This document shows positions 37,593-46,590 of a stretch of DNA of 64,000 bases, in pieces. The notes below the pieces were generated by a model. It made no database searches, was not told where the DNA came from, and saw only the letters and a list, made by a program, of their open reading frames with translations. Position numbers and translations under genes: made by a program. The DNA comes from Bathymodiolus thermophilus thioautotrophic gill symbiont (GTDB lineage Bacteria; Pseudomonadota; Gammaproteobacteria; PS1; Pseudothioglobaceae): NCBI RefSeq assembly GCF_003711265.1, contig NZ_CP024634.1, forward strand, positions 2,768,686 through 2,832,685, given 5' to 3'. Position 1 is the stretch's first letter; each line of letters begins with the position of its first letter.

Positions 37593-37775
37593 ATGTTATT
37601 ATTAAGTGAAGTGATGATTGCCCATACCAATTTAGAATCATTTGAAGATTTGGTGCCAATTGTTAAGAATATTGCCAAGTCGGGTGATGAACGATTTTTT
37701 CAGATGGATGTGAAGCCTGATTATGGCGATACACCTGAGAATTGGGAAGATCGTTTGGAAGCGGCTTTTTATTAG
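37593..37775 (+). CDS. Small conserved-looking protein
   Basis: The 60-residue frame ends DVKPDYGDTPENWEDRLEAAF. A second ATG at 37614 gives MIAHTNLESFEDLVPI and may be the true start. No family named. It lies ten bases before the next gene, consistent with an operon. Confidence 0.6.
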   Translation: MLLLSEVMIAHTNLESFEDLVPIVKNIAKSGDERFFQMDVKPDYGDTPENWEDRLEAAFY

Positions 37776-37785
37776 GGAGTAACAA

Positions 37786-38502
37786 ATGGGTTTTAAATAT
37801 TTAAATAAAGAACAAGATATTTTTGATGGCGATGATGGCGAAGATGTGTATGCGAATGAGGAGCAACTTCAGGCTCGTTTGGCGTATTTTGAGGCACAAT
37901 TGGCGGGTTTGAGCGAGAATGCGCCGACTGAAGATCGCATCAAAAATTTATTAGAAATTGGTCGTATTCAAGTTGAGCGCTATAAGGGTGCTGATGCTTG
38001 GGAAAAGGCCTTTACTGCTTTTACATTGGCGCAAGATGATGAATTGTGGGAATTGGCGGTTGAGGCTTGTGATGTGATGTTTTTGTCAGAAGGTCCAGAT
38101 GCGTTGGTGGCGTTGGGGCATGCTCTGTGGCTGGGGATAACTTTCCCGATTGACCCTGAAATTACGGTGGCAATGTTACAACATTTGGTAGAAGAGTCTC
38201 CTGAAGAGGCGGACACACGAGCGGTAGCGGCAACGGTGGCGCATTATATTACTTCAATGCGATGTGGCGAGGAAGATGATTTGACTTTTTTCACTTCACA
38301 AATGCTGGCAAGTGTTGCTGACAAACATTCTCATGTAACAGATCAATCAACTTTTGATTTGTGGCGTAGAACCTTAGAATTGGACAAGCCTGATGTGTTT
38401 TTAAAGAAATTATCAGGTGCAATTGACCAGTTAGTAGAGGGAAAATGGTGGATTGACAAAGATAAAATTAGAACCAAATTGGACAATGAAAACCAAAATT
38501 AA
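37786..38502 (+). CDS. Unknown acidic protein upstream of trpF
   Basis: This 238-residue, strongly acidic, largely helical protein (for example FEAQLAGLSENAPTEDRIKN, LEIGRIQVERYKGADAWEKA) has a TPR-like look without clear repeats. AGGGAG precedes the ATG. It overlaps trpF by 17 bases. No function can be assigned. Confidence 0.7.
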   Translation: MGFKYLNKEQDIFDGDDGEDVYANEEQLQARLAYFEAQLAGLSENAPTEDRIKNLLEIGRIQVERYKGADAWEKAFTAFTLAQDDELWELAVEACDVMFLSEGPDALVALGHALWLGITFPIDPEITVAMLQHLVEESPEEADTRAVAATVAHYITSMRCGEEDDLTFFTSQMLASVADKHSHVTDQSTFDLWRRTLELDKPDVFLKKLSGAIDQLVEGKWWIDKDKIRTKLDNENQN

Positions 38503-39106
38503 AGTTTGTGGATTTACCACTGCTGACAATGCACGAGCGGCGGCATTTCTTGGCATAGATGCTATTGGCTTAGTATTTTACGACAAGTCGCCACGCCATG
38601 TTGAGGTAGAAACTGCTTTGGAAATTGTCAATGCATTGCCACCGTTTGTTAACCGCGTGGGCTTATTTGTGAATGCAGATTCTGGTTTTATTGATGAAGT
38701 ATTGTGCGAAGTGCCGTTGGACACTCTACAATTTCATGGTGACGAATCTCCTATAGAATGTAATCAATATGCCATGCCTTTTATCAAGGCTTTGCGAGTG
38801 CATGCCGATACCAATATTGTTAAAATGGCAGAAGACTATCATCAGGCCAGCGGTTTGTTATTAGATGCCTTTAACCAAGAGGCTTATGGTGGCACAGGTG
38901 AGCATTTTGATTGGTCTTTGGCCAAAGTTGATATTGATTTACCAATTATTCTTGCAGGTGGACTTACACCTGATATGGTATCTACTGCCGTTAAACAGGT
39001 TAATCCCTATGCAGTTGATGTGTCTAGTGGCGTGGAAAGTATAAAAGGTATAAAAGATATTGAGAAAATAAAACATTTTATTGCCAATACTCCAATCCAA
39101 GGATAA
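38486..39106 (+). CDS. trpF: Phosphoribosylanthranilate isomerase
   Basis: The 206-residue TIM-barrel enzyme carries out the third step specific to tryptophan synthesis. The start MKTKIKVCGFTTADNA holds the catalytic cysteine, and the aspartate is in LLLDAFNQEAYGGTGEHFDW; ILAGGLTPDMV and AVDVSSGVE bind phosphate. I place the start at 38486, since the earlier in-frame ATG would add residues overlapping the upstream gene. Confidence 0.95.
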   Translation: MKTKIKVCGFTTADNARAAAFLGIDAIGLVFYDKSPRHVEVETALEIVNALPPFVNRVGLFVNADSGFIDEVLCEVPLDTLQFHGDESPIECNQYAMPFIKALRVHADTNIVKMAEDYHQASGLLLDAFNQEAYGGTGEHFDWSLAKVDIDLPIILAGGLTPDMVSTAVKQVNPYAVDVSSGVESIKGIKDIEKIKHFIANTPIQG

Positions 39107-39525
39107 AAATTGCAAACATAACGACGCTGTCTTGACATTAACCCCTTTCGTGTTTGACTGCTCTATCCGTACAGAAATAGCAATGGGTTTTTGGTTGGGG
39201 CAATATTCACTTAGTCGTTAAAACAGAATAATTTCCTTATTTTACTTTATGGCGAAAAAGTAAAATATGGATTTCCTTATTTCACTTTATGGCAATAAAG
39301 TAAAATAAGGATTTCCTAATTCCACTCTTGGATTTTACGGTATTTTCAAAAATACAGTACCTATAGAGATGTTTACATAAATATTTAAAACAAGAGTAGG
39401 CGTTAGGTCTACATTTTCTATCTTTGGGTTAAAGCCAAAGATATTAGCAAGATTGGTCAGTTTCTGTTAAACTTTTAAACTCTTATCTTCTGTCAAAATA
39501 TTAAGAAAAATTAAAGGGGTAAAAA
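39107..39525. other. Intergenic region between trpF and the SPFH gene
   Basis: The 419 bases contain the 40-base tandem repeat described separately, a TATTTTCAAAAATACAGTACC palindrome near 39340, an 8-base-stem hairpin ATCTTTGG/CCAAAGAT (39420-39442), and AAAGGGG before the next gene. No open frame is convincing. Confidence 0.6.
39231..39330. repeat. Tandem 40-base palindromic repeat, 2.5 copies
   Basis: Units start ATTTCCTTAT at 39231 and 39271 with a partial unit at 39311. Each unit contains inverted arms (CCTTATTTCACTTTAT against ATAAAGTAAAATAAGG) so each could fold as a hairpin in RNA or DNA. Confidence 0.85.
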
Positions 39526-40425
39526 ATGACTGATTTTCAAATATTCTCTATAGTGCTAGCAGTGCTAGCGGTGGCTTTTGTCCTAAAATCCATAAAAATT
39601 GTTTCGCAAAGTGATATTTATATTATTGAAAGACTGGGTAAATTTAATCGTGAACTTAGTGCTGGCTTCCACATCATCATCCCATTTTTAGATGTGGTGC
39701 GTCAAAGTATTACTATTCGTGAGCAAATTATCGACATACCCAGCCAATCGGTTATCACCAAAGATAATGTTAATATTACTGTTGATGGTTTGGTTTTTTG
39801 TAAAATACAAAGCGCTAAAGAGGCTATTTACAATGTTGTGAGCTTTCACAAAGCAATTTCATCTTTAGCCATGACAACCATTAGAAGTGAGATTGGCTCC
39901 ATGCAACTTGATGAAACTTTAAGCAACAGAGAGAGCCTTAATGCTAAATTACAACTAGAACTCTCTGATGCCGCCAATAATTGGGGCTTGCTGGTAACTA
40001 GGGTTGAAATTAGTGATATATCAGTACCTAGTGACATTGAAGAAGCGATGAATATGCAAATGAAAGCTGAGCGAGAAAAGCGTAGTATCGAGTTAAATGC
40101 TCAAGCAGAAAAAGAAGCGGTTATTAGGCAAGCTGAAGCAGTTAAACAAAGTGAATTTTTAAAAGCAGAGGCGATTGAAAGAATGGCGGATGCCAAAAAA
40201 TATGAGCAAGAAAAAATAGCTGAAGGTCAACAGAAAGCTATTACCATTATTAATGAAGCCATTGCAAAAAATCAAAATTCAGCAGAATTTTTATTAGCAA
40301 AAGACAGAATTAAAGCGTTTAGCGCCTTGGCAAGCAGCGATTCAAAGGATAAAATTGTTGTGCCCTATGAAGCGACAGAGCTGATTGGCAGCTTGAGTAT
40401 TCTTAAAGACATACTGCAAAAATAA
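39526..40425 (+). CDS. SPFH/band-7 membrane protein (QmcA/stomatin-like)
   Basis: The 299-residue protein has one N-terminal membrane helix (about 5-22), then the band-7 domain (VSQSDIYIIERLGKFNRELS, IREQIIDIPSQSVITKDNV), and a long charged coiled coil (about 185-255). It is a QmcA-type membrane scaffold or protease regulator. AAAGGGG precedes the ATG. The NfeD partner follows after three bases. Confidence 0.92.
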   Translation: MTDFQIFSIVLAVLAVAFVLKSIKIVSQSDIYIIERLGKFNRELSAGFHIIIPFLDVVRQSITIREQIIDIPSQSVITKDNVNITVDGLVFCKIQSAKEAIYNVVSFHKAISSLAMTTIRSEIGSMQLDETLSNRESLNAKLQLELSDAANNWGLLVTRVEISDISVPSDIEEAMNMQMKAEREKRSIELNAQAEKEAVIRQAEAVKQSEFLKAEAIERMADAKKYEQEKIAEGQQKAITIINEAIAKNQNSAEFLLAKDRIKAFSALASSDSKDKIVVPYEATELIGSLSILKDILQK

Positions 40426-40428
40426 CTT

Positions 40429-40842
40429 ATGGAAAGTTTATCTAGTGTACTGCTGCTCACTATTGGGATTTGTTTAATCTTTTTAGAAATTATATTATAT
40501 TCATTCTTTATTATTTGGCTTGGCATGGCCTTAGTAATGGTTGCCATTATTGAGTACTTTATGCCGTTATCATCAATTTGGATTCAGTTTACACTGGCAA
40601 GTGTCATCTCCATTATTTTATTTGCATTATTTTATAAGCCACTTAAAAGTTTTGTCAACAAAAGCCCAGGACTTGACAATGATTTTATTAAACAGCATGG
40701 CAAAGGCATGATCAAAAACCAAATGTTGAGCTATCAAGGAAGTTATTTTAAAGTGGTTAATTGCGATGTGTCCTCTTTAGATGGTGCAGAGGTAGTTGTG
40801 ATTAAAATAGAGAAAAACAACGCTTGGATAAAATATGAATAA
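40429..40842 (+). CDS. NfeD-like membrane protein
   Basis: The 137-residue protein has three or four membrane helices and a C-terminal OB-fold-like part ([20 protein letters not shown]). It matches short NfeD1b proteins (YbbK type) that pair with SPFH proteins. Its end overlaps trpB by eight bases. Confidence 0.88.
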   Translation: MESLSSVLLLTIGICLIFLEIILYSFFIIWLGMALVMVAIIEYFMPLSSIWIQFTLASVISIILFALFYKPLKSFVNKSPGLDNDFIKQHGKGMIKNQMLSYQGSYFKVVNCDVSSLDGAEVVVIKIEKNNAWIKYE

Positions 40843-42040
40843 TTACAACTTACCCGACGATAAAGGGCATTTCGAGCAATATGGTGGTATTTTCATCGCC
40901 GAAACTTTAATGACAGCCGTAACCGAATTAAAAGAGGCTTACGAAAAATACAAAGAAGATGCGGATTTCTTAACTGAGTTTGAAGACGATTTAAAGCATT
41001 ATGTGGGTCGCACTACGCCGCTTTATCATGCAAAAAATTTGAGTCAAAAATTAGGTGGTGCGCAAATTTACCTTAAACGAGAAGATTTGAATCACACGGG
41101 GGCACACAAAGTAAACAACACCATTGGCCAGGCGCTTTTGGCAAAACGCATGGGTAAAACCCGTATTATTGCCGAAACAGGTGCTGGTCAACATGGCGTA
41201 GCAACGGCAACAGTTGCGGCTCGTTTGGGGTTGGAATGCGTGGTTTATATGGGTGCGGTGGATGTGGCTCGCCAAGCGCTTAATGTATTTCGCATGAAAT
41301 TATTAGGGGCTACGGTTATCCCCGTCACCTCAGGTTCAAAAACTCTAAAAGATGCAATGAACGAGGCGATGCGTGACTGGGTAACCAATATTGACGATAC
41401 TTTTTATATCATTGGCACAGTTGCAGGGCCACATCCTTATCCAATGATGGTGCGAGATTTTCAAAGTGTGATTGGTAAAGAAGCCAAAATACAATTTGCT
41501 GAACAGGTCGGCGGTTTGCCCGATGCTTTGGTGGCGTGTGTGGGTGGCGGTTCAAATGCGATTGGTTTGTTTCATGCGTTTATTGACGACGCAGCCGTTA
41601 ATATTTATGGCGTTGAAGCAGCAGGACACGGCTTAGAAAAAGGCCCAACTGCGCATGCAGCCCCACTTTGTGCAGGCAGTATGGGTGTTTTACACGGCAG
41701 TCGTACTTATTTGATGGAAGATGAAAATGGGCAAATTATTGAAGGGCATTCCATCAGCGCTGGATTAGATTACCCAGGTGTTGGCCCAGAGCATGCCTAC
41801 TTAAAAGACTGCGGTCGTGCGCAATATGTTGCCATTACCGACAAAGAAGCGCTTGAGGCTTTCCACACTTTAACCAAAACTGAAGGTATTTTGCCTGCAT
41901 TAGAATCTTCCCACGCTGTGGCTTACGGCATAAAACTTGCAGAACAACTGGGTAAAGATAAAAATATGATTATCAATCTTTCGGGTCGTGGCGATAAAGA
42001 CATTCACACCATTGCTCAAATTGAAGGCATTGAATTTTAA
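40835..42040 (+). CDS. trpB: Tryptophan synthase beta chain
   Basis: The 401-residue PLP enzyme condenses indole and serine. K92 in [10 protein letters not shown] binds PLP; the substrate loop [10 protein letters not shown] and phosphate-binding GGGSNAIG are present, as is the C-terminal LSGRGDKDI. trpA, usually the next gene, lies 11 kb away at 53118. The start overlaps the NfeD gene. Confidence 0.97.
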   Translation: MNNYNLPDDKGHFEQYGGIFIAETLMTAVTELKEAYEKYKEDADFLTEFEDDLKHYVGRTTPLYHAKNLSQKLGGAQIYLKREDLNHTGAHKVNNTIGQALLAKRMGKTRIIAETGAGQHGVATATVAARLGLECVVYMGAVDVARQALNVFRMKLLGATVIPVTSGSKTLKDAMNEAMRDWVTNIDDTFYIIGTVAGPHPYPMMVRDFQSVIGKEAKIQFAEQVGGLPDALVACVGGGSNAIGLFHAFIDDAAVNIYGVEAAGHGLEKGPTAHAAPLCAGSMGVLHGSRTYLMEDENGQIIEGHSISAGLDYPGVGPEHAYLKDCGRAQYVAITDKEALEAFHTLTKTEGILPALESSHAVAYGIKLAEQLGKDKNMIINLSGRGDKDIHTIAQIEGIEF

Positions 42041-42042
42041 AC

Positions 42043-42190
42043 TAAGAGTAATAATTTACTCTTAATTTAAAATTATATTATATTAGAGTTAAATGTTTAC
42101 TCTTAGTTATAGTTTATTCTATATTAGAGTTAAATATATACTACTAAATGTTAGTTATGTATAATTAGAGTTAAATATTTACTCTTATTT
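42043..42190. repeat. AT-rich degenerate repeats after trpB
   Basis: TTAGAGTTAAAT occurs three times, and ACTCTTA or similar three times, forming alternating direct and inverted repeats. TAAGAGTAATAATTTACTCTTA at 42043-42064 could act as a weak terminator of trpB. Confidence 0.65.
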
Positions 42191-42194
42191 TATT

Positions 42195-42311
42195 ATGCAT
42201 GCACTAAAAACAATCTCTCAAGAGCGCATCATTGACGATACGCTCATTGAGTTTCTACCCAGTGCTTTATATGCTTACACGCTAGGAAAAAATATACTTA
42301 AACGCTTATAG
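42195..42311 (+). CDS. Possible 38-residue ORF (uncertain)
   Basis: The frame encodes MHALKTISQERIIDDTLIEF and then LPSALYAYTLGKNILKRL. It has no clear ribosome site and no known relative. It stops one base before a family-1 repeat end. It could be a gene remnant rather than a functional gene. Confidence 0.25.
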   Translation: MHALKTISQERIIDDTLIEFLPSALYAYTLGKNILKRL

Positions 42312-42312
42312 A

Positions 42313-42330
42313 GAGACCTTTGCATAAAGT
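42313..42330. repeat. Solo end of a family-1 element
   Basis: GAGACCTTTGCATAAAG matches the outer end of family 1; the rest of the element is absent. It lies immediately before the 3' end of the transporter gene. Confidence 0.65.
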
Positions 42331-42331
42331 T

Positions 42332-43498
42332 TTAGTGGGCTTTTTTCCTTAGCCACCATAACAACACCAATAATTGTAACAATAACAATGGAACAGTTGA
42401 CAACAGCACAACTTCCCAGCCAAAGTTAAACACAAACCAACCGGCAGACAATGAGGCTACGGCTTGTGTGGCAAAAATCAGCAAATCATTAATAGACTGC
42501 ACTTTAAATTTTTCAGAACCACGATAAGCGCGTGGCAATAAACTGGTACTGCCGATAAATAGAAAATTCCAACCGAGTCCCAATAAAATAAGCGCCACCC
42601 AATAATTATGCAAACTATGGCTATAACCAATAAAAATACAGACAAAATATAGCGCAATACCGATTATCATCATCTTACTAAGTCCAAATAATTTAACAAT
42701 AATTGGGGTGAACAAAGAAGGTAGAAACATCGCAATCATATGGGATTGAATGACGAATTTAGTTTGCATCAAAGAAAAACCGTCAATAATATGCATGCTC
42801 ATTGGGGTAGCAGTCATAATATAACTCATAACAACATAACCCACCGAAGCACTGGATATGGCAACGATAAACACGGACTGCTTGACAATCGCTTTTAAAC
42901 TTCTACCCGACTGTTTTTGCTCACTTTCAGGAATGTATTTTGACTGGTAAAACCACAATAGCAAAAATGCCAATACAAAACAACAACTGAGCAACAAAAA
43001 TGAACCGACAAAAGGCGTGTTAAACCAGTCTTTTCCCAATATTGCCAGTTCTGGCCCTAAAAAAGCAGAGGCCAAACCACCGAGAAGCACCGTTGAGGTT
43101 GCCGTTGCGTTGAGATTTTCACCAACACTTTCAATAGCAGCAAATCTAAACTGATTCATGGTTGCCATAGTAATGCCAAACAAAAAAATGGACAAGCAAA
43201 ACAAATAAAAAGATTGTATTTGCAGGGCAACAATGGCAAGCGCAATAATAGCGATTGTATAAACACAAACGCCTAAAAAAGTGCGTCTTCTGCCAATTTT
43301 AGACATCACATAAACAACAGGAAGAATGCCACTGGCAGTGCCTATCACCAACATTGCCACTGGCAGGGTTGACAAACTAACATAGGGCGCCAAAGATTGG
43401 CCAATAATGCCACCAATAAAAACAACAAAAACACTTAAAGACATAAACAACGATAAACTAATTGTCAACAGCCAAACATTGCGTGGTAATGCTAACAC
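42332..43498 (-). CDS. MFS transporter
   Basis: This 388-residue membrane protein has about twelve hydrophobic helices. The MFS motif between helices 2 and 3 is VYVMSKIGRRRTFLG. Its substrate is unknown; the fold resembles drug or metabolite exporters. It overlaps the FMN-binding gene by seven bases, so it belongs to the glmU operon. The 3' end is next to a solo repeat end. Confidence 0.88.
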   Translation of the reverse strand: MLALPRNVWLLTISLSLFMSLSVFVVFIGGIIGQSLAPYVSLSTLPVAMLVIGTASGILPVVYVMSKIGRRRTFLGVCVYTIAIIALAIVALQIQSFYLFCLSIFLFGITMATMNQFRFAAIESVGENLNATATSTVLLGGLASAFLGPELAILGKDWFNTPFVGSFLLLSCCFVLAFLLLWFYQSKYIPESEQKQSGRSLKAIVKQSVFIVAISSASVGYVVMSYIMTATPMSMHIIDGFSLMQTKFVIQSHMIAMFLPSLFTPIIVKLFGLSKMMIIGIALYFVCIFIGYSHSLHNYWVALILLGLGWNFLFIGSTSLLPRAYRGSEKFKVQSINDLLIFATQAVASLSAGWFVFNFGWEVVLLSTVPLLLLQLLVLLWWLRKKAH

Positions 43499-44103
43499 TT
43501 GTATTTTTCTGGGCGGTATTGATGCATTGCTTGAATGGTCAATAAGTCTATTTTTGTGCCGCGTTTTTGCAGATTATCAAGCAACATTTGAAACCTTTTT
43601 TGATTAAGCCCTTGTCCAAATTTAAACTTGGCACTGAGCCGCTCAATGTTAATTTTAACCACGACCAGCGCCTTAAATTTTTTCTTATAAACTTCATCTT
43701 CAAAAGGCAAATAACCACCTTCTGGCTGAAGGTTTTGCATCATTGCGGTGAAAGTTTTGCCAATTTCATCAAAGTCTTCAATAATTTGTGCATTGCCCTC
43801 AATAATAACAGACTTAAAAAATGCAGTGGCTGGGCATGCCAGGCCTTCATCGCTACTAAAGTTTGAGGGAATAATGGTGTCCTCTGTAACAACACTAAAA
43901 GACACTTGTGGATTTTGCTTAAGTAGGCGAATTTTCTCGCCCTTTGGTGCGCTGTGAAAATAAATGGCATCCTGAAAATAAATGTAATTCAATGGCACGC
44001 CATACGGCCTATCACCCATTAAACTCAACACGCCATAACTGCCTGACAATAACATTTGCTCAATCAGTGCCTGATCTTTTATTTCAGATACTTTTCTAAT
44101 CAT
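43492..44103 (-). CDS. Pyridoxamine 5'-phosphate oxidase-like FMN-binding protein
   Basis: The 203-residue protein has a split-barrel flavin-binding fold: GSYGVLSLMGDRPYGVPLNYIYFQDAIYFHSAPKGEKIRLL near the N-terminus and SVIIEGNAQIIEDFDE in the middle, similar to NimA-like flavin reductases. The substrate is unknown. It overlaps both glmU and the transporter. Confidence 0.82.
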   Translation of the reverse strand: MIRKVSEIKDQALIEQMLLSGSYGVLSLMGDRPYGVPLNYIYFQDAIYFHSAPKGEKIRLLKQNPQVSFSVVTEDTIIPSNFSSDEGLACPATAFFKSVIIEGNAQIIEDFDEIGKTFTAMMQNLQPEGGYLPFEDEVYKKKFKALVVVKINIERLSAKFKFGQGLNQKRFQMLLDNLQKRGTKIDLLTIQAMHQYRPEKYKC

Positions 44104-45451
44104 GATTTTTAATCCCTTTCTTTAAGCTGCTTTGTTTGGCTCGGCTTAGTGTCAAGGCGTTGTCTGGCGCATTTTTAGTGATAGTAGAGCCTGCTCCGAT
44201 AAGGGCATTTTTGCCAATAACAACGGGGGCAACGAGCTGAGTGTCTGAGCCGATAAATGCACCATCGCCAATCGTGGTTTGGTGCTTATTAACGCCGTCA
44301 TAATTACAAGTAATAACGCCTGCGCCAATATTAACCTCTTCACCCATCACAGTATCGCCCACATAACTTAAATGTGAAATTTTTGATCCCTTGCCAATGG
44401 TAGATTTTTTCACCTCAACAAAATTGCCGATTTTAACATTGTTGCCGATTTTGCTTTCAGGACGAATGCGTGCAAATGGACCAATGAAAGCGCCATCGCC
44501 AATCACAGCGTCTTCAATCAAAGAATTTGGCAAGATAACCACATTATCGCCGATTTTAGTGTTTCTTATTATGCAATTTGGTGCAATTGTTGTATTGTTT
44601 CCAATCGATACATCGCCCTCAAGCACCACATTAACATCGATTTCACAATCTTGCCCAAAACTTAAATTACCACGACAATCAAAACGGGCAGGGTCTCTTA
44701 GCATTAAGCCTTGTTGCATAAATTGGCTCGCCTGATTTTTCTGAAAAGCCCTTTCTAATGTCGCTAATTGTATTTTATCATTCACGCCTGCCACTTCACA
44801 TTCGTTTTCTACAATGACCGATGCAATGGTTTTGCCAGTGCCCACAGCCATCGCAATAATATCAGTCAAATAAAACTCACCTTGGGTATTATTTGAATCT
44901 AACTTACTCAAATAACTTCTTAACAAACCGCTATCAACCGCCATAACGCCAGTGTTGACTTCACAGATTTTGAGCTGCTCAATGCTGGCATCTTTTTGCT
45001 CAACAATGGCTTGAATTTGATTGTTTTGGCGAATAATGCGCCCATAACCTGTTGGATTTTCCAATATTACCGAAAGCAATGCCACGCCACTTTTTTGCAC
45101 TTGAGCCGTTAATTTTTCTAAAGTTGGTTGCTCAATAAGGGGCACATCGCCATACAGCACAAGAGAAATTGAATCGTCATCAATATGTGGCATCGCCTGC
45201 TGCACAGCATGTCCAGTACCAAGTTGCTCGGCTTGCTCCACCCAATGAATTGAATCATCTTTAAAAAAATGACGCACCTGATTGCCGCCAAATCCAACCA
45301 CAACGAACACTTGGGAGCATAATGCTTGCGCTTGCGTTAGCACATGCCCAAGCAAAGTCTTATCCGATAAGACCTGCAAAACCTTTGGCTTGGCGGCATT
45401 CATACGCGAGCCTTTGCCGGCTGCAAGAATAATAGCGTTTATATGTTCCAT
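44096..45451 (-). CDS. glmU: Bifunctional GlmU (UDP-GlcNAc synthesis)
   Basis: The 451-residue enzyme acetylates glucosamine-1-phosphate and then forms UDP-GlcNAc. The N-terminal uridylyltransferase has LAAGKGSRMNAAKPKVL; the C-terminal left-handed beta helix has repeated hexapeptides such as IGDGAFIGPFARIRPES, and the acetyltransferase site RPESKIGNNVKIGNFVEVKKS. Length and order are normal. Confidence 0.97.
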   Translation of the reverse strand: MEHINAIILAAGKGSRMNAAKPKVLQVLSDKTLLGHVLTQAQALCSQVFVVVGFGGNQVRHFFKDDSIHWVEQAEQLGTGHAVQQAMPHIDDDSISLVLYGDVPLIEQPTLEKLTAQVQKSGVALLSVILENPTGYGRIIRQNNQIQAIVEQKDASIEQLKICEVNTGVMAVDSGLLRSYLSKLDSNNTQGEFYLTDIIAMAVGTGKTIASVIVENECEVAGVNDKIQLATLERAFQKNQASQFMQQGLMLRDPARFDCRGNLSFGQDCEIDVNVVLEGDVSIGNNTTIAPNCIIRNTKIGDNVVILPNSLIEDAVIGDGAFIGPFARIRPESKIGNNVKIGNFVEVKKSTIGKGSKISHLSYVGDTVMGEEVNIGAGVITCNYDGVNKHQTTIGDGAFIGSDTQLVAPVVIGKNALIGAGSTITKNAPDNALTLSRAKQSSLKKGIKNHD

Positions 45452-45879
45452 AAAGTTATAGTGGGTTTAATGTAATGGTTTAGCTCCCGACAATAACACA
45501 GAGTTTTGCCTTGATACCTTTGCGAAATTATATCATAGGGCGATTTAAACTTTAATATTTAGTTTTTTACCAAGAGACCCTCACGAGACCCCTGCATTAG
45601 GTATAAATATTAACTATCAATCATTTGTCGATCTATTTAAACCTTGTCCCGACAAAGATAAGGCTGGATTTAAGAAATTTACAAATGAGTAAAAAGTGGA
45701 TTTTTGATGATTATTCAGACTTATGCAAAGGCCTTAGAACAGAGGGCTTCTTACAGATATTTTATATAAGAAATTTTAAATAATTATTTATAAATTTTTA
45801 AGAACATGGCGTTACAGTTCTGATATATAATGTAGTTTTTTTTAGTAAAGATTTAAGTAGATTTAAAATAATTAAGACA
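45452..45879. other. Intergenic region between glmU and the haem-oxygenase-like gene
   Basis: Holds a chimeric palindromic element (45585-45735), a lone TTTAGCTCCCGACAATAACA resembling one end of the element at 49531, and a TATAAT at 45826-45831 that may be the -10 box of the downstream pair. No gene seen. Confidence 0.6.
45585..45735. repeat. Chimeric palindromic element (family-2 end, family-1 body)
   Basis: The left end (CCTGCATTAGGTATAAATAT) matches the family-2 end, while the body and right end (AACCTTGTCCCGAC, GATGATTATTCAGACTTATG, CAAAGGCCTT) match family 1. It is upstream of the two-gene haem-oxygenase-like/flavin-monooxygenase unit. Confidence 0.75.
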
Positions 45880-46581
45880 ATGAAAGAAGTACTTGCTGCA
45901 ATTAACAGACACAAGAAAGCCGTGTCAAATCATAAATTATTCCGTGATGTTCATACAATAACACAAGAAAGCGTAATTGAAAAAATAGATATATGGGCAC
46001 CTTTATTTGTGCACCTTACCATGACATTTAAAGACATCAACCAGATGTTTTATCATTTTCCCAACCCTAAGAACGATATGCAAAAGGCGATTAATGCGCA
46101 TGCTGAGGTGGATTCTACACACTGGAATATGCTGAAAACTGATTTGCAAACTTTAGGCATTTACAACAATGTAAAAGATTATGGCGATGCCATGGATATG
46201 ATTTGGCTGGATGCTGGTGCACCTATTAGAAGTTATATGTATCACGCAATTATCAGGGCTCAAATGTGTGGCGATAATGTTTATTTAAGAATGGCAGCAA
46301 TGGAGGCTGGAGAGACAACAGTAAAAATGTTCTTTAATACAACCAAATATGTTGCAGGATTATACGAACAGAAAACTGGCAAACAATTGCATTATTTTGG
46401 CAACCTGCATATTGACAGTGAAGTTGACAATGCTGTTGATTTATCAATTTTTGAACAACAAAAACTTGATCAAGAAACTTTAGAAAAAGCACTCCATATA
46501 GTTGATGCTCATTTTGATAAATTTAAAGATTTCTTAGATTATAAATATTCAATTACTTTCCCTAGTAAATCTTTATCTTAA
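45880..46581 (+). CDS. Haem-oxygenase-like fold protein (possible non-haem diiron enzyme)
   Basis: This 233-residue, all-helical protein has candidate metal-binding clusters: AHAEVDSTHW (E76, H81), AAMEAGETT (E142, E145) and GNLHIDSEVDNAVD (H177, D179, E181). They are spaced as in the haem-oxygenase-like diiron oxidase/oxygenase superfamily (Haem_oxygenas_2 type). Members catalyse N-oxygenation, decarboxylation or desaturation in natural-product pathways. A flavin monooxygenase gene follows after nine bases, which supports an oxidative biosynthetic pair. The fold call is from motif spacing only; the substrate is unknown. Confidence 0.6.
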   Translation: MKEVLAAINRHKKAVSNHKLFRDVHTITQESVIEKIDIWAPLFVHLTMTFKDINQMFYHFPNPKNDMQKAINAHAEVDSTHWNMLKTDLQTLGIYNNVKDYGDAMDMIWLDAGAPIRSYMYHAIIRAQMCGDNVYLRMAAMEAGETTVKMFFNTTKYVAGLYEQKTGKQLHYFGNLHIDSEVDNAVDLSIFEQQKLDQETLEKALHIVDAHFDKFKDFLDYKYSITFPSKSLS

Positions 46582-46590
46582 AAACCACAA

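Noticed and set aside
39360..39420. Possible very decayed family-1 copy (GATGTTTACATAAATATTTA)
   Set aside because: Only a few bases match and no inverted partner is present.
39420..39442. ATCTTTGG/CCAAAGAT hairpin as an attenuator
   Set aside because: No T run or leader peptide; too little to support a regulatory call.
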